The position numbers and the translations under genes are program-made. Below, one piece after another: positions 8,421-19,300 of a DNA stretch of 64,000 nucleotides. Source of the stretch: Erythrobacter longus (GTDB lineage: Bacteria > Pseudomonadota > Alphaproteobacteria > Sphingomonadales > Sphingomonadaceae); the NCBI RefSeq assembly GCF_000715015.1, contig NZ_JMIW01000006.1, forward strand, positions 1 to 64,000, given 5' to 3'. How positions within the stretch are numbered: position 1 is the stretch's first letter; every line of letters begins with the position of its first letter. A model generated the notes under the pieces. It did no database searches. It had not been told where the DNA came from and saw nothing but the letters and a program-made list of their open reading frames with translations.

Positions 8421-11400
8421 TCAGAAACGCGCCCTTACACCAGCAAAGAAGCGAGGGCCGTAAACCAGGACCTGGCCCAAGTCGTCAGGGGCACCGCGGA
8501 AGTCGGTTCGCGGCTCGTTAAACAAGTTCAACCCTTCAAGGCTGAAGCGCACATTGTCATTCAACTTATAAGTGATGCGGGCCTCAAACACGGAAACATC
8601 ATCGACATAGCGGATACGCCCCGGTGTCGCGATGAATTGCTGGAAGTAATTGCTACGATATTTGTAGATGCCTTGAAAATCGAACGGGCCAATTTCGTAA
8701 TAGGCTTGCGCTGACAAGACATGCTTTGAAAAGCCGAACAGGTTTGATGGCGGGATGAGGCCGTTGACGGTGGTAGAAGTCCGGTCGTCAACTGGTGTTG
8801 AAATCGCCCCCAACACATCATCTTCAAATTCGAAGTCAGAATCGGCGTAGTTGTAGCTCAACTTGAAGCCCAGCCCATCCAATGGTGCCGGCAGATAGCT
8901 TAGGCGATGCGCAGCGGTGACCTCGATGCCGTAGATCGTGCTTGTTTCATCAGTTACATCGATTGACGTGACAAGCAGATCAGCTGCCGCCCCGCCAACC
9001 GTGAATGTTTCGAAAATCCCGGTGGTTTCAAAACCGCCGTCAAAGCTTTTATAATAGGCGTTGAATGCAAGAATGGTGTCATCATTAGGATACCATTCAA
9101 GGCCTACATCAACATTCCAGGACAGCAATGGATCGGTCGCAGGATTGCCTGTTGCAGACACGTTGTTCACACCACTGACAAGCGCCTCTTGCGGGGTTGC
9201 AAAATCGTCTTCGTCGTTGACGTTCAAAATCCGGCCATCCCCAAGGCTGGAGGGGTCTGGCCGCGACAACGAACGATAGAGCGCGAAACGACCAAGCAGA
9301 TCGGGCTGCAATTCGGCAACAAGGTTCACGCTCGGCAAGAACTCGGTGTACGACGCCCTGCTGTTGACAACGCTCAGGTTATTGGGGTCTTCTACAAGCG
9401 CGAAACCTTCGTCGCCATTGCCGTCCTGATCAACCAACTCGATGGAAAGCGCAGTGCGGAAAGCGCGTGAACGCACCGATGTGTTTACCACCCGCAAGCC
9501 AACATTGCCGCGGATCGGCATTTCACCAAGCAAGCTGTCAAAATCGGCCTGAACATAACCGGCCCATGTGCGCTCGGTCACGTCGGTGTTCTGGATCGAA
9601 TCAAAGTCACCCGTGGGATAAATCGGCACACCGTCTGAATCGAAGGCCAGCCCTTGCGGATCTTCACGCTCCAACACCTGTGCAACACACAAGGCATCAA
9701 ACGAGGCAAACGAGTTCGCCGTGCCGATCGTCGCCCCTGTCGCATCGATATTTGTTACAAGCGGGTTGCCGCCTGAAATCGAGGACAGAAAACCACTTTC
9801 CGCAAAGTCAAAGCGGCATTCCTGGTTGGCAACGGCTAAGGCTGCGCTGCTGTAGTTTTCCTCAAACCGGCTTGTTCCATTGGAGGCGCCAGGAACATCG
9901 CGATAGACCAATTCTTGATAGCGCGTGCCTGCCTGGAACAGATTGAAGAACCCATCCATTTCATAGGCGGCATCTCCGCGCAGAGCCCAAACCCGGTTAA
10001 AACGGTCCTGCTCAAGATCGGCCCGCAAACGCGCAGCATCGCTAAACAGGTCGGGGTTGGTGACATCGAAGTCGCGAACGATGAAATTCAAGCCTTGCGA
10101 GCCGTTCTGGAAAATTTGGATCACCGATTCAGGACGATCAGGGCGCGACGAACCATCGTTTTCCTGGCCGCCTGTAAACGCGCCATCATTGCCAAAGATG
10201 TCTTCTTCATTATTGCTGCGGAAACGAATTTGCACAGCCTCTTCAATACGCTGCGTCTGCGAATATGATGCATCAAGAGAAACGGTCAGCCGGTCCATCG
10301 GACGAAAATCAACCGAAAGGCCGCCGCCATAGTACTTTTCATCGCGCTCAATATACTCGCTCACCGCCTCAATACGCTGCTCGCTGGTAAATTGACGTAG
10401 AGCGCCCGACTCTGTGAAGATAAGATCAAATCCCTCGATCCGGTTCGGCGCACCCTGCGCGTCAATCCGGCGCCCTTCGGCAAAGTTCAGGTCCGAACGC
10501 CGCTCTTTTGTGGCACGGCTCGAATATTGGAAGTCGGCGTTGATATCGACATCCGGATTTGGCTGATATTGAACCGCACCAAAGAACGCATTGCGCACAT
10601 CTGCCGTACTGTTTTGACGAAACGCATAGCTGTTGCGAGCAATGACGAAGGGCAGATCAATGCTCCCATCGCGCAGGCCATTGATCGTACTGGCGTTGGT
10701 GTCGCAGTTGCCGTCATCGTTCAGACCATCGGAGCTGTTGCCGATAGGCAATGATGGATCAACCACACAGGCACGGATCGTGTTGGAGACGTTCGCCTCC
10801 TGCTCTGGATTGTTGGAATCGCGGCGCTCAAAGCCAAGCGAGATACCAAACTCACCATCGCCGACATCGAATTGGTCAATGTAACTCAACGAGCCGCGAT
10901 AACCGAGGTCATTGAGGCGCTGGTCTGATGCGATGTCAAAGTTGTCGGGGTTGTATTCGGCCTTAAGTTCGCCTTGAACCCGGCGTTTCCCATAATCGAC
11001 AGGACGCGTTGTCTCGAGCACGATCTGACCTGCGACACCGCCCTCGATGTAGCTAGCGGCCTGGGTTTTATAGATCCCGATCTTGGTGAAAAGCTCAGAA
11101 GGAAATTGACTGAAGTTGACAGAGCGATCGCCGCTTCCGTTAGTGGCAATCCGGCCATTGATCACAGTCGAGCTTAGGAACGGGCCAAGGCCACGGATCG
11201 AAATCTCGGTCGCACCACCATTTTCACGGTGAGACCCCGCACCCGTCAAGGTTTCCAACGCTTCGCCAATGGACAATGCTGGCAGGTCACCGATCTCATC
11301 GGCCGTCAATGCATCAAACACTTCGGTTGAGTTGCGCTTTTCATCGATAGAATTTTGGATGACCGCCCGGAAACCCTCGACAACGATGCCCTCACCTTCA

Positions 11401-11528
11401 CCGTCGGTTACATCAACTTGCTCATCCTGAGCAATCGCGGGCGTCGCTAACAGCGAGGCTCCTGCAAGCAATCCAGCTGACAAAGAAATGCGCGATGACG
11501 CGCGGCGACCAATTACGCAAGCTCCCAT
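8421..11528 (-). CDS. TonB-dependent outer-membrane receptor, alginate locus
   Basis: The 1035-residue protein has a signal peptide (ends ATPAIAQ, residues 28-34), a short TonB-box region (GIVVEGF), a plug domain (IGDLPALSIGEALETL, then ATEISIRGLGPF and YIEGGVAGQI) and a long 22-strand barrel ending in the outer-membrane signature VRARF. The ATG at 11528 follows a normal leader. Receptors of this sphingomonad subtype (plug with NSIDEKRN) import plant and algal oligosaccharides. Its place between PL6 and PL7 genes suggests alginate oligomers. It is divergent from the second receptor, with a shared 460-bp control region. Confidence 0.95.
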   Translation of the reverse strand: MGACVIGRRASSRISLSAGLLAGASLLATPAIAQDEQVDVTDGEGEGIVVEGFRAVIQNSIDEKRNSTEVFDALTADEIGDLPALSIGEALETLTGAGSHRENGGATEISIRGLGPFLSSTVINGRIATNGSGDRSVNFSQFPSELFTKIGIYKTQAASYIEGGVAGQIVLETTRPVDYGKRRVQGELKAEYNPDNFDIASDQRLNDLGYRGSLSYIDQFDVGDGEFGISLGFERRDSNNPEQEANVSNTIRACVVDPSLPIGNSSDGLNDDGNCDTNASTINGLRDGSIDLPFVIARNSYAFRQNSTADVRNAFFGAVQYQPNPDVDINADFQYSSRATKERRSDLNFAEGRRIDAQGAPNRIEGFDLIFTESGALRQFTSEQRIEAVSEYIERDEKYYGGGLSVDFRPMDRLTVSLDASYSQTQRIEEAVQIRFRSNNEEDIFGNDGAFTGGQENDGSSRPDRPESVIQIFQNGSQGLNFIVRDFDVTNPDLFSDAARLRADLEQDRFNRVWALRGDAAYEMDGFFNLFQAGTRYQELVYRDVPGASNGTSRFEENYSSAALAVANQECRFDFAESGFLSSISGGNPLVTNIDATGATIGTANSFASFDALCVAQVLEREDPQGLAFDSDGVPIYPTGDFDSIQNTDVTERTWAGYVQADFDSLLGEMPIRGNVGLRVVNTSVRSRAFRTALSIELVDQDGNGDEGFALVEDPNNLSVVNSRASYTEFLPSVNLVAELQPDLLGRFALYRSLSRPDPSSLGDGRILNVNDEDDFATPQEALVSGVNNVSATGNPATDPLLSWNVDVGLEWYPNDDTILAFNAYYKSFDGGFETTGIFETFTVGGAAADLLVTSIDVTDETSTIYGIEVTAAHRLSYLPAPLDGLGFKLSYNYADSDFEFEDDVLGAISTPVDDRTSTTVNGLIPPSNLFGFSKHVLSAQAYYEIGPFDFQGIYKYRSNYFQQFIATPGRIRYVDDVSVFEARITYKLNDNVRFSLEGLNLFNEPRTDFRGAPDDLGQVLVYGPRFFAGVRARF

Positions 11529-11988
11529 GTGCCCCTCCCTAAAGGCTTATTTCCACCTATTGGGATACCCCCAAAGCACTTTGTGTCAACCTTTGACGCA
11601 TACCAAAAATTACCATTTGACCTAACCAATTTAATCTCGACAGGGTCGCATGAAGATTGACGCAAGCCCACGGTATAGATCTATCTATCTGTTATAAGGC
11701 GCTTTTTAAAGCCACTGCTTCATCTGCATGAGTGTTGCGCGGATGGAAGGCCATACGCCAGTGAGTGGTACATTTTTGATACAAAGGGATGAATATCGCG
11801 CCGCTCTGAAAGGCATTCCGCGAAAGCCGACCGCCCGAAAACCCCAGCATTCCGGGCTTTTTGAAGCAAGTATCTAAATTGGCATTACAGGCTATTGATT
11901 ATAGGTATGTCAATTTGGTTGACTCTGATTTTCGAATCCCTAGCCTATTGTGTGATCAGCCAAAATAACTTGGCGGTGGGAGAGAGAA
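11529..11988. promoter_or_regulatory. Divergent control region between the two TonB receptor genes
   Basis: This 460-bp stretch holds no gene. It contains several copies or halves of the candidate alginate operator: CATACCAA at 11599, AACCAATTTAA at 11624, AAATTGGCAT at 11876, and the inverted repeat GTCAATTTGGTTGAC at 11909-11923. The last is about 65 bp before the start of the second receptor; the first two are about 70-105 bp before the start of the first. The placement fits control of both divergent promoters. No clear consensus -35/-10 pair was picked out with confidence. Confidence 0.5.
11909..11923. promoter_or_regulatory. Candidate operator upstream of the second TonB receptor (site D)
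   Basis: GTCAATTTGGTTGAC has perfect 5-base inverted arms (GTCAA/TTGAC) around TTTGG. It shares the 10-mer CAATTTGGTT with site A at 7548. It lies 65 bp before the receptor start codon. Confidence 0.4.
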
Positions 11989-14900
11989 ATGAGACATGAA
12001 GAAGGGGGCGCAAGCCTTCTCGCTGGACGATCACGCCTTATGAGCGGCCTTCTCGTCGGTTCAGCCCTTGCATTGATACCATCAACCGCAATCGCACAGG
12101 ACACAGGCGCTGAAGATGCGGTCTCCGAAGGCGAAGGCAACGCGATCGTCGTCACTGGCATTCGCAGTTCGCTCCAGAGCGCATTGAACGAAAAGCGCAA
12201 CGCAGACAGCCTCATCGAAGTCATTCAAGCAGAAGACATCGGTAAGCTCCCCGACCAAAACCTCGCAGAAGTTCTTGAGAACGTAACCGGCGTTCAGATT
12301 ACCCGTACAGCGGGCGTGGGCACAGGCGTTCAAATTCGCGGTACATCGGCCAACCGTGTGGAAATCAACGGTGTTGGCACACTGGGTTCCGGGTCGGGCC
12401 GTGGCGGGATCAACTTTGAAGATGTGAACGCAGCTATCATCGGTTCGGTCGAGGTCATCAAGGCGCCAACCGCCGATACGATCGAAGGATCTGTTGGGGG
12501 TACCATCAATCTTCGCACAATCCGTCCGCTCGACATCAACGACCGCATTCTGACCGTCCGCGCACAAGGCGAATACAGTGAGTTGTCGGAAACGGTGACA
12601 CCGCGCATCGCTGCAAGCTTTGGCAATCGCTGGGATGTTGGCGACGGCGAATTTGGCGTCGTTCTGGCTGGAAGTTATACTAAGCAAGAAGCCACTTCGT
12701 TGCGGCCACGTGTCGACCGCGATGGCGGCCTAGTTGAAAACGTGAATGCCGATGTCATTCGTGGAGGCAACCTGCAAGATCCTGCAGATCGTCCATCTGC
12801 ACAAGATTTCGATTTCGTCGGGGTCCAGTTTCTTAACCAGGAACGTGAGAACTTCGAATTCACAACCATCAATATCGCTGGCTCACTTGAATATGCGCCA
12901 AATAGTGATCTCAAATTCTTCATCGACGGGTTTTACAACGATCAGGAGCGCCGTCAGGACAGTTCGCGCGTACAGGGTTCTGGCGTAAGCAACCTGCTTG
13001 ATTTCGCTGTGCCGGCGACGTTTGACACTGTCAATTTTGGCGCTTTGGACGGGGTTCAGCTAGGAAGCATTCAGGTCGCAACGTCGGGCGTTATTCCGGT
13101 TAACCTTGCCGCCGATCCTGATGATCCAAACCTGCGTTTTTCAAGCGACACCGGCGCGCGTGTCACGGAAAACTCGCTTTTCCGGGCTGGGTTTGAATGG
13201 CAAGCCGACAAATTGTCAGTTCGCGCCGAAGTCTCGACGACAAGCTCTGATACGGTCAATCCGAATTTCAGCACGACTGTAAACTTCATCAATCCCAACG
13301 CACCGCTCAATGCGCTTGATGCCAATGGCAATCCAACAAGCAGCACGCTTAATGAGAACGCCGTGCCGTTTATCTACGATCTGCGCGGCAATTCGTTGAC
13401 GTTCGGGATCGATTTTGCATCACCTTTCGCGCCAACGGTTGCGGATTTGCTCAATCCAAACAACGTCGCGTTTGAAGCGCTTCAGATCGGCCGTGACACG
13501 ACCGAAAACTCCGAAGATGCCTTCCGTCTCGACCTTTCGTACGACACGAGCGATTTCGTCAGCTTCATCACCTCGGTCGATACAGGCTATCGTTACAGCA
13601 AAACGTCGAGCGCATTCCAGGATGTGAACTTCAGCCGTAGCTTTGGTCGTCTTCTGGACGTGCCGACAGGCGAATTCTTTGCAGATTTGCTTGTTCCTGG
13701 ACCGGACAATTTCGACAGCTTTGACGGCCGCGAACTGGCAGTGAACAATTTCCTTGTGATTGATCCGGACCGCGCGTTCAGCGACCCGGATGGAACCTTG
13801 GCGATCCTTCAGCAGGCGTTCGTCGATTCAGGGGCGAACGGTTCCATCGGTGATGCGGTTGCAAGCGATCAAGGCTTCTTCGACATCGATGAAAAAACGC
13901 ATGCCTTTTATGCGCAGGCCAATTTCGAATTCGGAGCAATACGCGGCAACGTTGGCTTCCGTTACATCGACACGTCGATTGACTCGCTGGGTAACAATGT
14001 CGATTCGGTAACCGGCGCAGTCACCCAAGTCGTTACCTCGGGCAGTTACAGCCAGTTCCTGCCCCGGATAAACCTCATCGCAGACGTGACCGATGATCTG
14101 GTCTTCCGCGCAAGCTTTGGTGAAGACGTCAACCGGCCCAGCTTCACCGATCTTTCAACCTCGGTTACCTTTGGTACGAGCGAGAACGCAGCGGTCAGGT
14201 TTGGTAACCCGGGTCTTGCCCCTGAAACCGTCCAATCCTTCGATGCCTCGATCGACTGGTATTTTGCGCCAGCAGCGGTGCTCAGCATTGGTGTGTTCCA
14301 CAAGGATCGTTCAAACCTGTTCGTAGAGCAGCTTGAAGACGTGGCCCTCGATGCCAACGGTTTTGCGGACATCACCGACCCGTGTGAAGGTGGCGGTATC
14401 TTTAACCCGATTGCACAGCGCAACACGCTGTCCGATCAGGTTGGCCAAGGCATCTGTGTGCCAATCATTACCCAGGTGAATGACACCGACAACACGACCC
14501 AGACCGGAATCGAAGTTGCATTCCAATACGATCTGGCCCGGTTCGAGGACACTCTTGGTTTTGCCTCTGGCTTCGGCATTCTGGCAAACTACACCTACCA
14601 AGATTTCGGTGGCGGCGATGCAGTCAACACTTCTGCATCACGCGGGACCGACATCTTCAATGCGATCAACGGCATCTACGATGACGCAAACTTCGTTCCT
14701 GTCACCGCAGCTCAAGGTTTGTTGGACTTCTCCAAGAACGCCTACAACGTCACGTTGTTCTACGAGAAATACGGCATTTCGGCTCGCGCACGCTATACGT
14801 GGCGTGACGCATTCCGGACGCTTGATACAGCGGCAGGTGCCTCGCTTAACTCAACTCTGGGCTTCCCGGTTGTAACCGCAGCGCGCGGCCAGCTTAACGG

Positions 14901-15063
14901 CAGCATCACCTATGATCTGACAGAGAACATTGTTCTGGGCGTCGAAGGGGTGAACCTTACCAAATCGAACATCCAGCAGTTTTGTGTGAACGATGATGCG
15001 CTGCTGTGCTTTGAAGGGCTGCCGGATCGCCGGCTTACCTTCGGCGCCACCGTACGCTTCTAA
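11989..15063 (+). CDS. TonB-dependent outer-membrane receptor, alginate locus
   Basis: The 1024-residue protein has a signal peptide (ends STAIAQ near residue 36), a TonB-box-like NAIVVTGIRSSL, and a plug with KLPDQNLAEVLENVTGVQI, GTGVQIRGTSANRVEING and the GSVGGTINLRT motif. The barrel ends in GATVRF. A purine-rich ribosome site (gtgggagagag) precedes ATG 11989. It is about as divergent from the neighbouring receptor as unrelated members of the family, so the two probably take up different oligomers or sizes rather than being a recent duplicate. A double hairpin terminator follows. Confidence 0.95.
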   Translation: MRHEEGGASLLAGRSRLMSGLLVGSALALIPSTAIAQDTGAEDAVSEGEGNAIVVTGIRSSLQSALNEKRNADSLIEVIQAEDIGKLPDQNLAEVLENVTGVQITRTAGVGTGVQIRGTSANRVEINGVGTLGSGSGRGGINFEDVNAAIIGSVEVIKAPTADTIEGSVGGTINLRTIRPLDINDRILTVRAQGEYSELSETVTPRIAASFGNRWDVGDGEFGVVLAGSYTKQEATSLRPRVDRDGGLVENVNADVIRGGNLQDPADRPSAQDFDFVGVQFLNQERENFEFTTINIAGSLEYAPNSDLKFFIDGFYNDQERRQDSSRVQGSGVSNLLDFAVPATFDTVNFGALDGVQLGSIQVATSGVIPVNLAADPDDPNLRFSSDTGARVTENSLFRAGFEWQADKLSVRAEVSTTSSDTVNPNFSTTVNFINPNAPLNALDANGNPTSSTLNENAVPFIYDLRGNSLTFGIDFASPFAPTVADLLNPNNVAFEALQIGRDTTENSEDAFRLDLSYDTSDFVSFITSVDTGYRYSKTSSAFQDVNFSRSFGRLLDVPTGEFFADLLVPGPDNFDSFDGRELAVNNFLVIDPDRAFSDPDGTLAILQQAFVDSGANGSIGDAVASDQGFFDIDEKTHAFYAQANFEFGAIRGNVGFRYIDTSIDSLGNNVDSVTGAVTQVVTSGSYSQFLPRINLIADVTDDLVFRASFGEDVNRPSFTDLSTSVTFGTSENAAVRFGNPGLAPETVQSFDASIDWYFAPAAVLSIGVFHKDRSNLFVEQLEDVALDANGFADITDPCEGGGIFNPIAQRNTLSDQVGQGICVPIITQVNDTDNTTQTGIEVAFQYDLARFEDTLGFASGFGILANYTYQDFGGGDAVNTSASRGTDIFNAINGIYDDANFVPVTAAQGLLDFSKNAYNVTLFYEKYGISARARYTWRDAFRTLDTAAGASLNSTLGFPVVTAARGQLNGSITYDLTENIVLGVEGVNLTKSNIQQFCVNDDALLCFEGLPDRRLTFGATVRF

Positions 15064-15065
15064 CT

Positions 15066-15130
15066 CCTCCTTCAAGGAGGCGATTTTTGAAAACCGAACA
15101 GGGCGCTTCGTTTGTGCGGGGCGCCCTTTT
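15066..15130 (+). terminator. Two consecutive hairpins after the second TonB receptor
   Basis: CCTCC/GGAGG (15066-15080) is followed by cgattttt, and GGGCGC/GCGCCC (15101-15126) is followed by TTTT. The second has the better U-tract. They separate the receptor from the PL7 gene. Confidence 0.7.
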
Positions 15131-15166
15131 CATATCTAGCATTGAACCTCGCGATTGTTCAGCCTG

Positions 15167-15179
15167 TGTTGGTATGAAA
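15167..15179 (+). promoter_or_regulatory. Candidate alginate operator half-site before PL7
   Basis: TGTTGGTATGAAA shares the 9-mer TTGGTATGA with the site upstream of the second PL7 gene (23061-23069) and TTGGTATG with the complement of 11599-11606. It lies about 45 bp before the PL7 start. Only one half of the dyad is recognisable. Confidence 0.3.
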
Positions 15180-15219
15180 TCCCTTATGAACAAGGCACTT
15201 GGATCAAGGAGTGACTAAA

Positions 15220-16281
15220 GTGAATATCTCTAAACAGCTTCGAACAAGCAGTCTGGCCGTCACCGCAAGCATCCTTGCATTGGCGATCCCAGCCGCGTCG
15301 TTGACTGCAGATGATAATTCCGCTGCGCCCGGTAGTGTATTTGACCTGAGCTATTGGAAGATCACTCTTCCAACGGACGATGATGGCGACAGTAAACCGG
15401 ACGAAATTTCGGTGAAGGCGATACAGGATTACTTCCATTCTGATTTCTTCTACCTAAACGATGAAGGGCGCATGGTCTTTGCCGCGCCCAACAAGGCCCC
15501 AACCACGGCGAATTCCACCAATACCCGCAGCGAACTGCGCCAAATGTTGCGCGGGGCGAACACCCGGATCGGGACGCATGAGCCGGGCAACAACTTTGCT
15601 GTTGAGGCGCGCAAAAGCTCTGACAAATTCGGCGCGATTGGCGGCAAAATGGAAGCCACCTTGCGCGTCGACCATGTTTCAATGAACGCAGGCGACCCTT
15701 CCAAGCGCCCTGCCTACTCTGCCGTTGTCGGGCAAATCCACGCGCTCAAATACAAAAGCACGCGAAGCGGGTTTGGGTACGGCAATGAACCAATCAAAAT
15801 CTACTACAAGAAGTTTCCAGACCATGAGACCGGCTCGGTCTTCTGGACCTATGAACGCAACCTTGAAAAAGACGATCCTGATCGCACCGACCTTGTTGTG
15901 CCGGTGTTTGGATATACGTGGGACAATCGGGAAGACCCGGGCGCAAATGGCATCGCTCTTGGCGAAGACTTTAGCTACACGATCAATGTCCATCGCAATA
16001 CGATGTACCTGACCTTCCATAACGAGCGGCTTGGCACGGTTCAGCAAACGCGCAGCCTTGTGAGAGGGGCCGATGCGAAGGACAATCCCTATTCCTACGG
16101 CGGAGACTCGCTCTATTTCAAGGCCGGTATCTACAACCAGTGCAGCACGCGAACGGGTACATCGATGTGGTATGCTGGGTGTCCTGGAACGGGCAATTGG
16201 GAACAGGACAAGGCCGATGGCAATTATGCGCAGGCAAGTTTCTCAAAGCTGGTCATCGACCCCTCTACACCGCCCGAATAA
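15220..16281 (+). CDS. Secreted alginate lyase, polysaccharide lyase family 7
   Basis: From GTG 15220 the protein has 353 residues; AAGGAG lies eight bases before this codon, so it is preferred over TTG 15199 or GTG 15211. A signal peptide (ILALAIPAASLTA) is followed by a single PL7 jelly-roll domain. The three family signatures are present: TRSELRQML, VVGQIHAL with the catalytic His, and YFKAGIYNQ with the catalytic Tyr. QIH with isoleucine is usual in enzymes that accept polyG or MG blocks, but specificity cannot be assigned from sequence alone. It should make oligomers outside the cell or in the periplasm for uptake by the adjacent receptors. Confidence 0.94.
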   Translation: MNISKQLRTSSLAVTASILALAIPAASLTADDNSAAPGSVFDLSYWKITLPTDDDGDSKPDEISVKAIQDYFHSDFFYLNDEGRMVFAAPNKAPTTANSTNTRSELRQMLRGANTRIGTHEPGNNFAVEARKSSDKFGAIGGKMEATLRVDHVSMNAGDPSKRPAYSAVVGQIHALKYKSTRSGFGYGNEPIKIYYKKFPDHETGSVFWTYERNLEKDDPDRTDLVVPVFGYTWDNREDPGANGIALGEDFSYTINVHRNTMYLTFHNERLGTVQQTRSLVRGADAKDNPYSYGGDSLYFKAGIYNQCSTRTGTSMWYAGCPGTGNWEQDKADGNYAQASFSKLVIDPSTPPE

Positions 16282-16300
16282 CCCTCAATACTACCCTAAC

Positions 16301-16338
16301 AAAAGCGCCCCGATCTCGTGTGAGACCGGGGCGCTTTT
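16301..16338. terminator. Bidirectional terminator between PL7 and the autotransporter
   Basis: AAAAGCGCCCCG and CGGGGCGCTTTT form a long stem with a short loop, with A and T runs on either side. It serves the convergent PL7 gene (plus strand) and autotransporter gene (minus strand). Confidence 0.9.
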
Positions 16339-16356
16339 GTGGTGGTTTGCCGGGAA

Positions 16357-19300
16357 TTAGAACCCGATTGTGATCCGCGCAAAGCCTGCGTGCGTTTGCG
16401 ATTTGTCCCCATAGAACCCATCGTACGCGATGCTGATCTCACTGTGCTGTGACAGCTCAAAGCCTGCTTCGATCTGGGCAAACACACCGTGCTGCGACTG
16501 AGGGGCGCCCGCCACCGTGAACGCATTGCCTGTGTCAAAGCGCGCCGTGGCACGCGGCTCTTGCTCGCGCAGACCATATTGATAGCCAGCATTGCCGCGC
16601 ATTTGGAACGCGCCCTCGTCCGAATTTGCGAACCGCATGCCAAGGATTGCAGCGCCAGAGTTTTCGCCGCCATCATCAAAGCTCAGAGCAGCAGCGCCCC
16701 CTGCTTCTGTAAAGGCATCGGTGTTCGCTTCGCCAAAGTTGAAGCCAACATATGGTTCTGCCTGTCCGCCGCCAAGCTCGATCGGATACCCTGCTTCGAG
16801 GAAGCCGAAGGTTACCGAACCGTCGTAGTCTGAAGCAAGCGTGTCAGTGAAATTGGCAAAGGCGACACTGCGGTCAACTGATACATCGGTTGTGCCATAA
16901 CCGCCGCCCGCCCGGATCCGGAGGCCCAGCGCGTCCACACCGATATAGGCGAGAACCGAGAGCGTTTGCGCTGTGCCAACGCCGCGCGTTGCCGCATCAA
17001 GCTCAAGATCGGTTTCCTGATAGCTTGCCGCGATACCAAGGCTCGCATTGTCGCCAAGGCCCACGTCAGCGCCAAGCAGCATGCCAAAGCCATCGCGATC
17101 AACGCCGCTGGCATTGCCGTCGCTGTCATTGCTTCCAGTAAAGCCCCAAGCCTGGCCCCAGATGTGGCCGCCGCTAAGATCGCTGGCAATGTGGCTTAGC
17201 ACTGCGTTACGGACCAGGCGTTGGTCTTCGGTCAGAACACTGCGCACACTGGCGTGCACTTCGCCTGAGAGTTGATCGAACGCCGCAGCGGCTGATGCTG
17301 CATCAAGGTTGATCAAGCTGTCTGCAAGAGCGCCACCGCCCTGACTGTCAAGCGCTTCGCCAACCGCAATCTGGTTGGCTGTCACACCTGCTGCGGCAAA
17401 GTCGATGTCATTGCGGGTAAGTGTCAGAAGGACCGATGCGTCTTCGTAGCTGAGGGTCGGGGTAAGGAAAGCAAGGTTGCTTGTCACCCCGTCAAACTCG
17501 CCCGTGACACTGCCCCCAGTGGTCAGGATCGTATAGTCGGTCGAAATACTGTAATCCGTGCCGCCTGCAAGAACGTTGACCGTGCCGCCGGTGATGGTTG
17601 CGTCACCTGTGGCCGCGACCAGATCGCTCGACCCATCTGGCAGGACTTCAACCTCAAAGACGGAGCCCGCAGCAAAGCTGATATCGCCAGTAACATTGAG
17701 CGTCCCGATGCTGTTACCAGGGGTAAGCGTGCCGGTGACATCGATACCGCCCAATTGGCCATCACCGCCAAGACTTGCGCCCGCATTCACGGTGACTGCC
17801 GAAGCGATGCTGCCGTTGACGATAAGCAGACCGCCATCGACAACCGTATCACCGGTGTATGTGTGGTCACCGTCAAGGACGAGCGTGCCTTCATCAAGCT
17901 TGTTCAGCCCGCCTGCACCGCCAATCGGCGCCCCAATCGTGGCAGTCAGGCTCGGATCGACACGAACAGCTGTAAGAGCTTGCCCAATCGTCAAAGCCCC
18001 ACTTCCCGCAGCAATAGTGTAGCCGTCGGTCACAAATTGCAGACCTGTGAACGCGATCACATCATCAACCGTGACCGTGCCGCCAGCCGCGCCGCCGAAC
18101 ACTGCAAAATTGTTGTTCCACGCCGCATTGAATGCGCCGTTGGCATCGGTGAAGTTGGTATCCGCAAGGGTCCAGCTTCCGCTGCCGCCATCAATCGTGC
18201 CATTGCCAGCCAGATCGCCGCCGTCCCAGAATTGAATAGCAGGGATCGCCCGGTCAATGATGAGGTTGACCTGTCCCGCCTCGGTGACCTGGATGGTGCC
18301 TTGTGCCGCGTCAAACCCTTCGGGCAGAACGTCCACCAACAGGCCATTGTCGGTCAGTGATCCGGTGTAGTTGATCAAGCGATAAACGCCGATCCCGAAC
18401 CCGCCCGCATTGCTTGCATTCAAAAGGCCATCAAGCGTCAGGTCGCCGTTCACTTGGATAAGGTCGCTGCCCATCGCGCTATCAGGCGCGCCAAGGTCAA
18501 ACGCCAGATTTGTATTGGCACCCAGCACAAGATCACCCGTGGTCAAAGTGCCCACGGTGCCATTTGTGCCCGGCGCAAGGGTTGCACCATCGCTAGCGGT
18601 CACACCAGCCGCAGTGCCTGAACCGGCAAGGGTTGCCCCTGCGCCCACCGAAGTATCGCTAACCAGCGAACCATCGAGTTGAAGAGTGCCACCTGAAACA
18701 GAAGTCGCGCCAGTGTAAGCGTTGTCGCCCGACAGAACGAGTGTGCCGCCTTCAACCTTCTCGAGCCCCCCATCACCAGTGACGGGTGCATCGATTTCAG
18801 CTGAGATACCGCTGCCTACGCGAACAACACTGACATCATCGACAAGCACGAGAGAGGCAGGTCCATTTTCGCCGCCTTCGCCTGCTTCGATCGAATACCC
18901 ATCGACCAGGAATTGCAGCCCGATCGTTTCAACCGCATCCTGAAGCGTGACAACCCCTCCGGCCTCGCCGCCAAATACAGCAAACGAGCCATTCCAGAGG
19001 GAATTGACGGTGCCATCGGCATTAGTGAAGTTGTTTGTGACGTTGTCCCAAACGCCTGCGCCTCCATCAATTACGCCATCGCCTGCAACGTCGGCCCCGT
19101 CAAAGAACAGAACCAGATCGTCCGAAATGGTGTTGAGCGAAGTGACAACGAAATTGACTTGCCCGCCCACTGCGGTTTGCACCTCGCCCTGAGAGGCTTC
19201 AAAGCCCATCGGCAAAGAGCCCACATCAAGGCCATTGTCGGTCAGCGTTCCGGTGTAATTGATCAAGGTATAAACTCCCAGACCAAACCCGCCCACATCA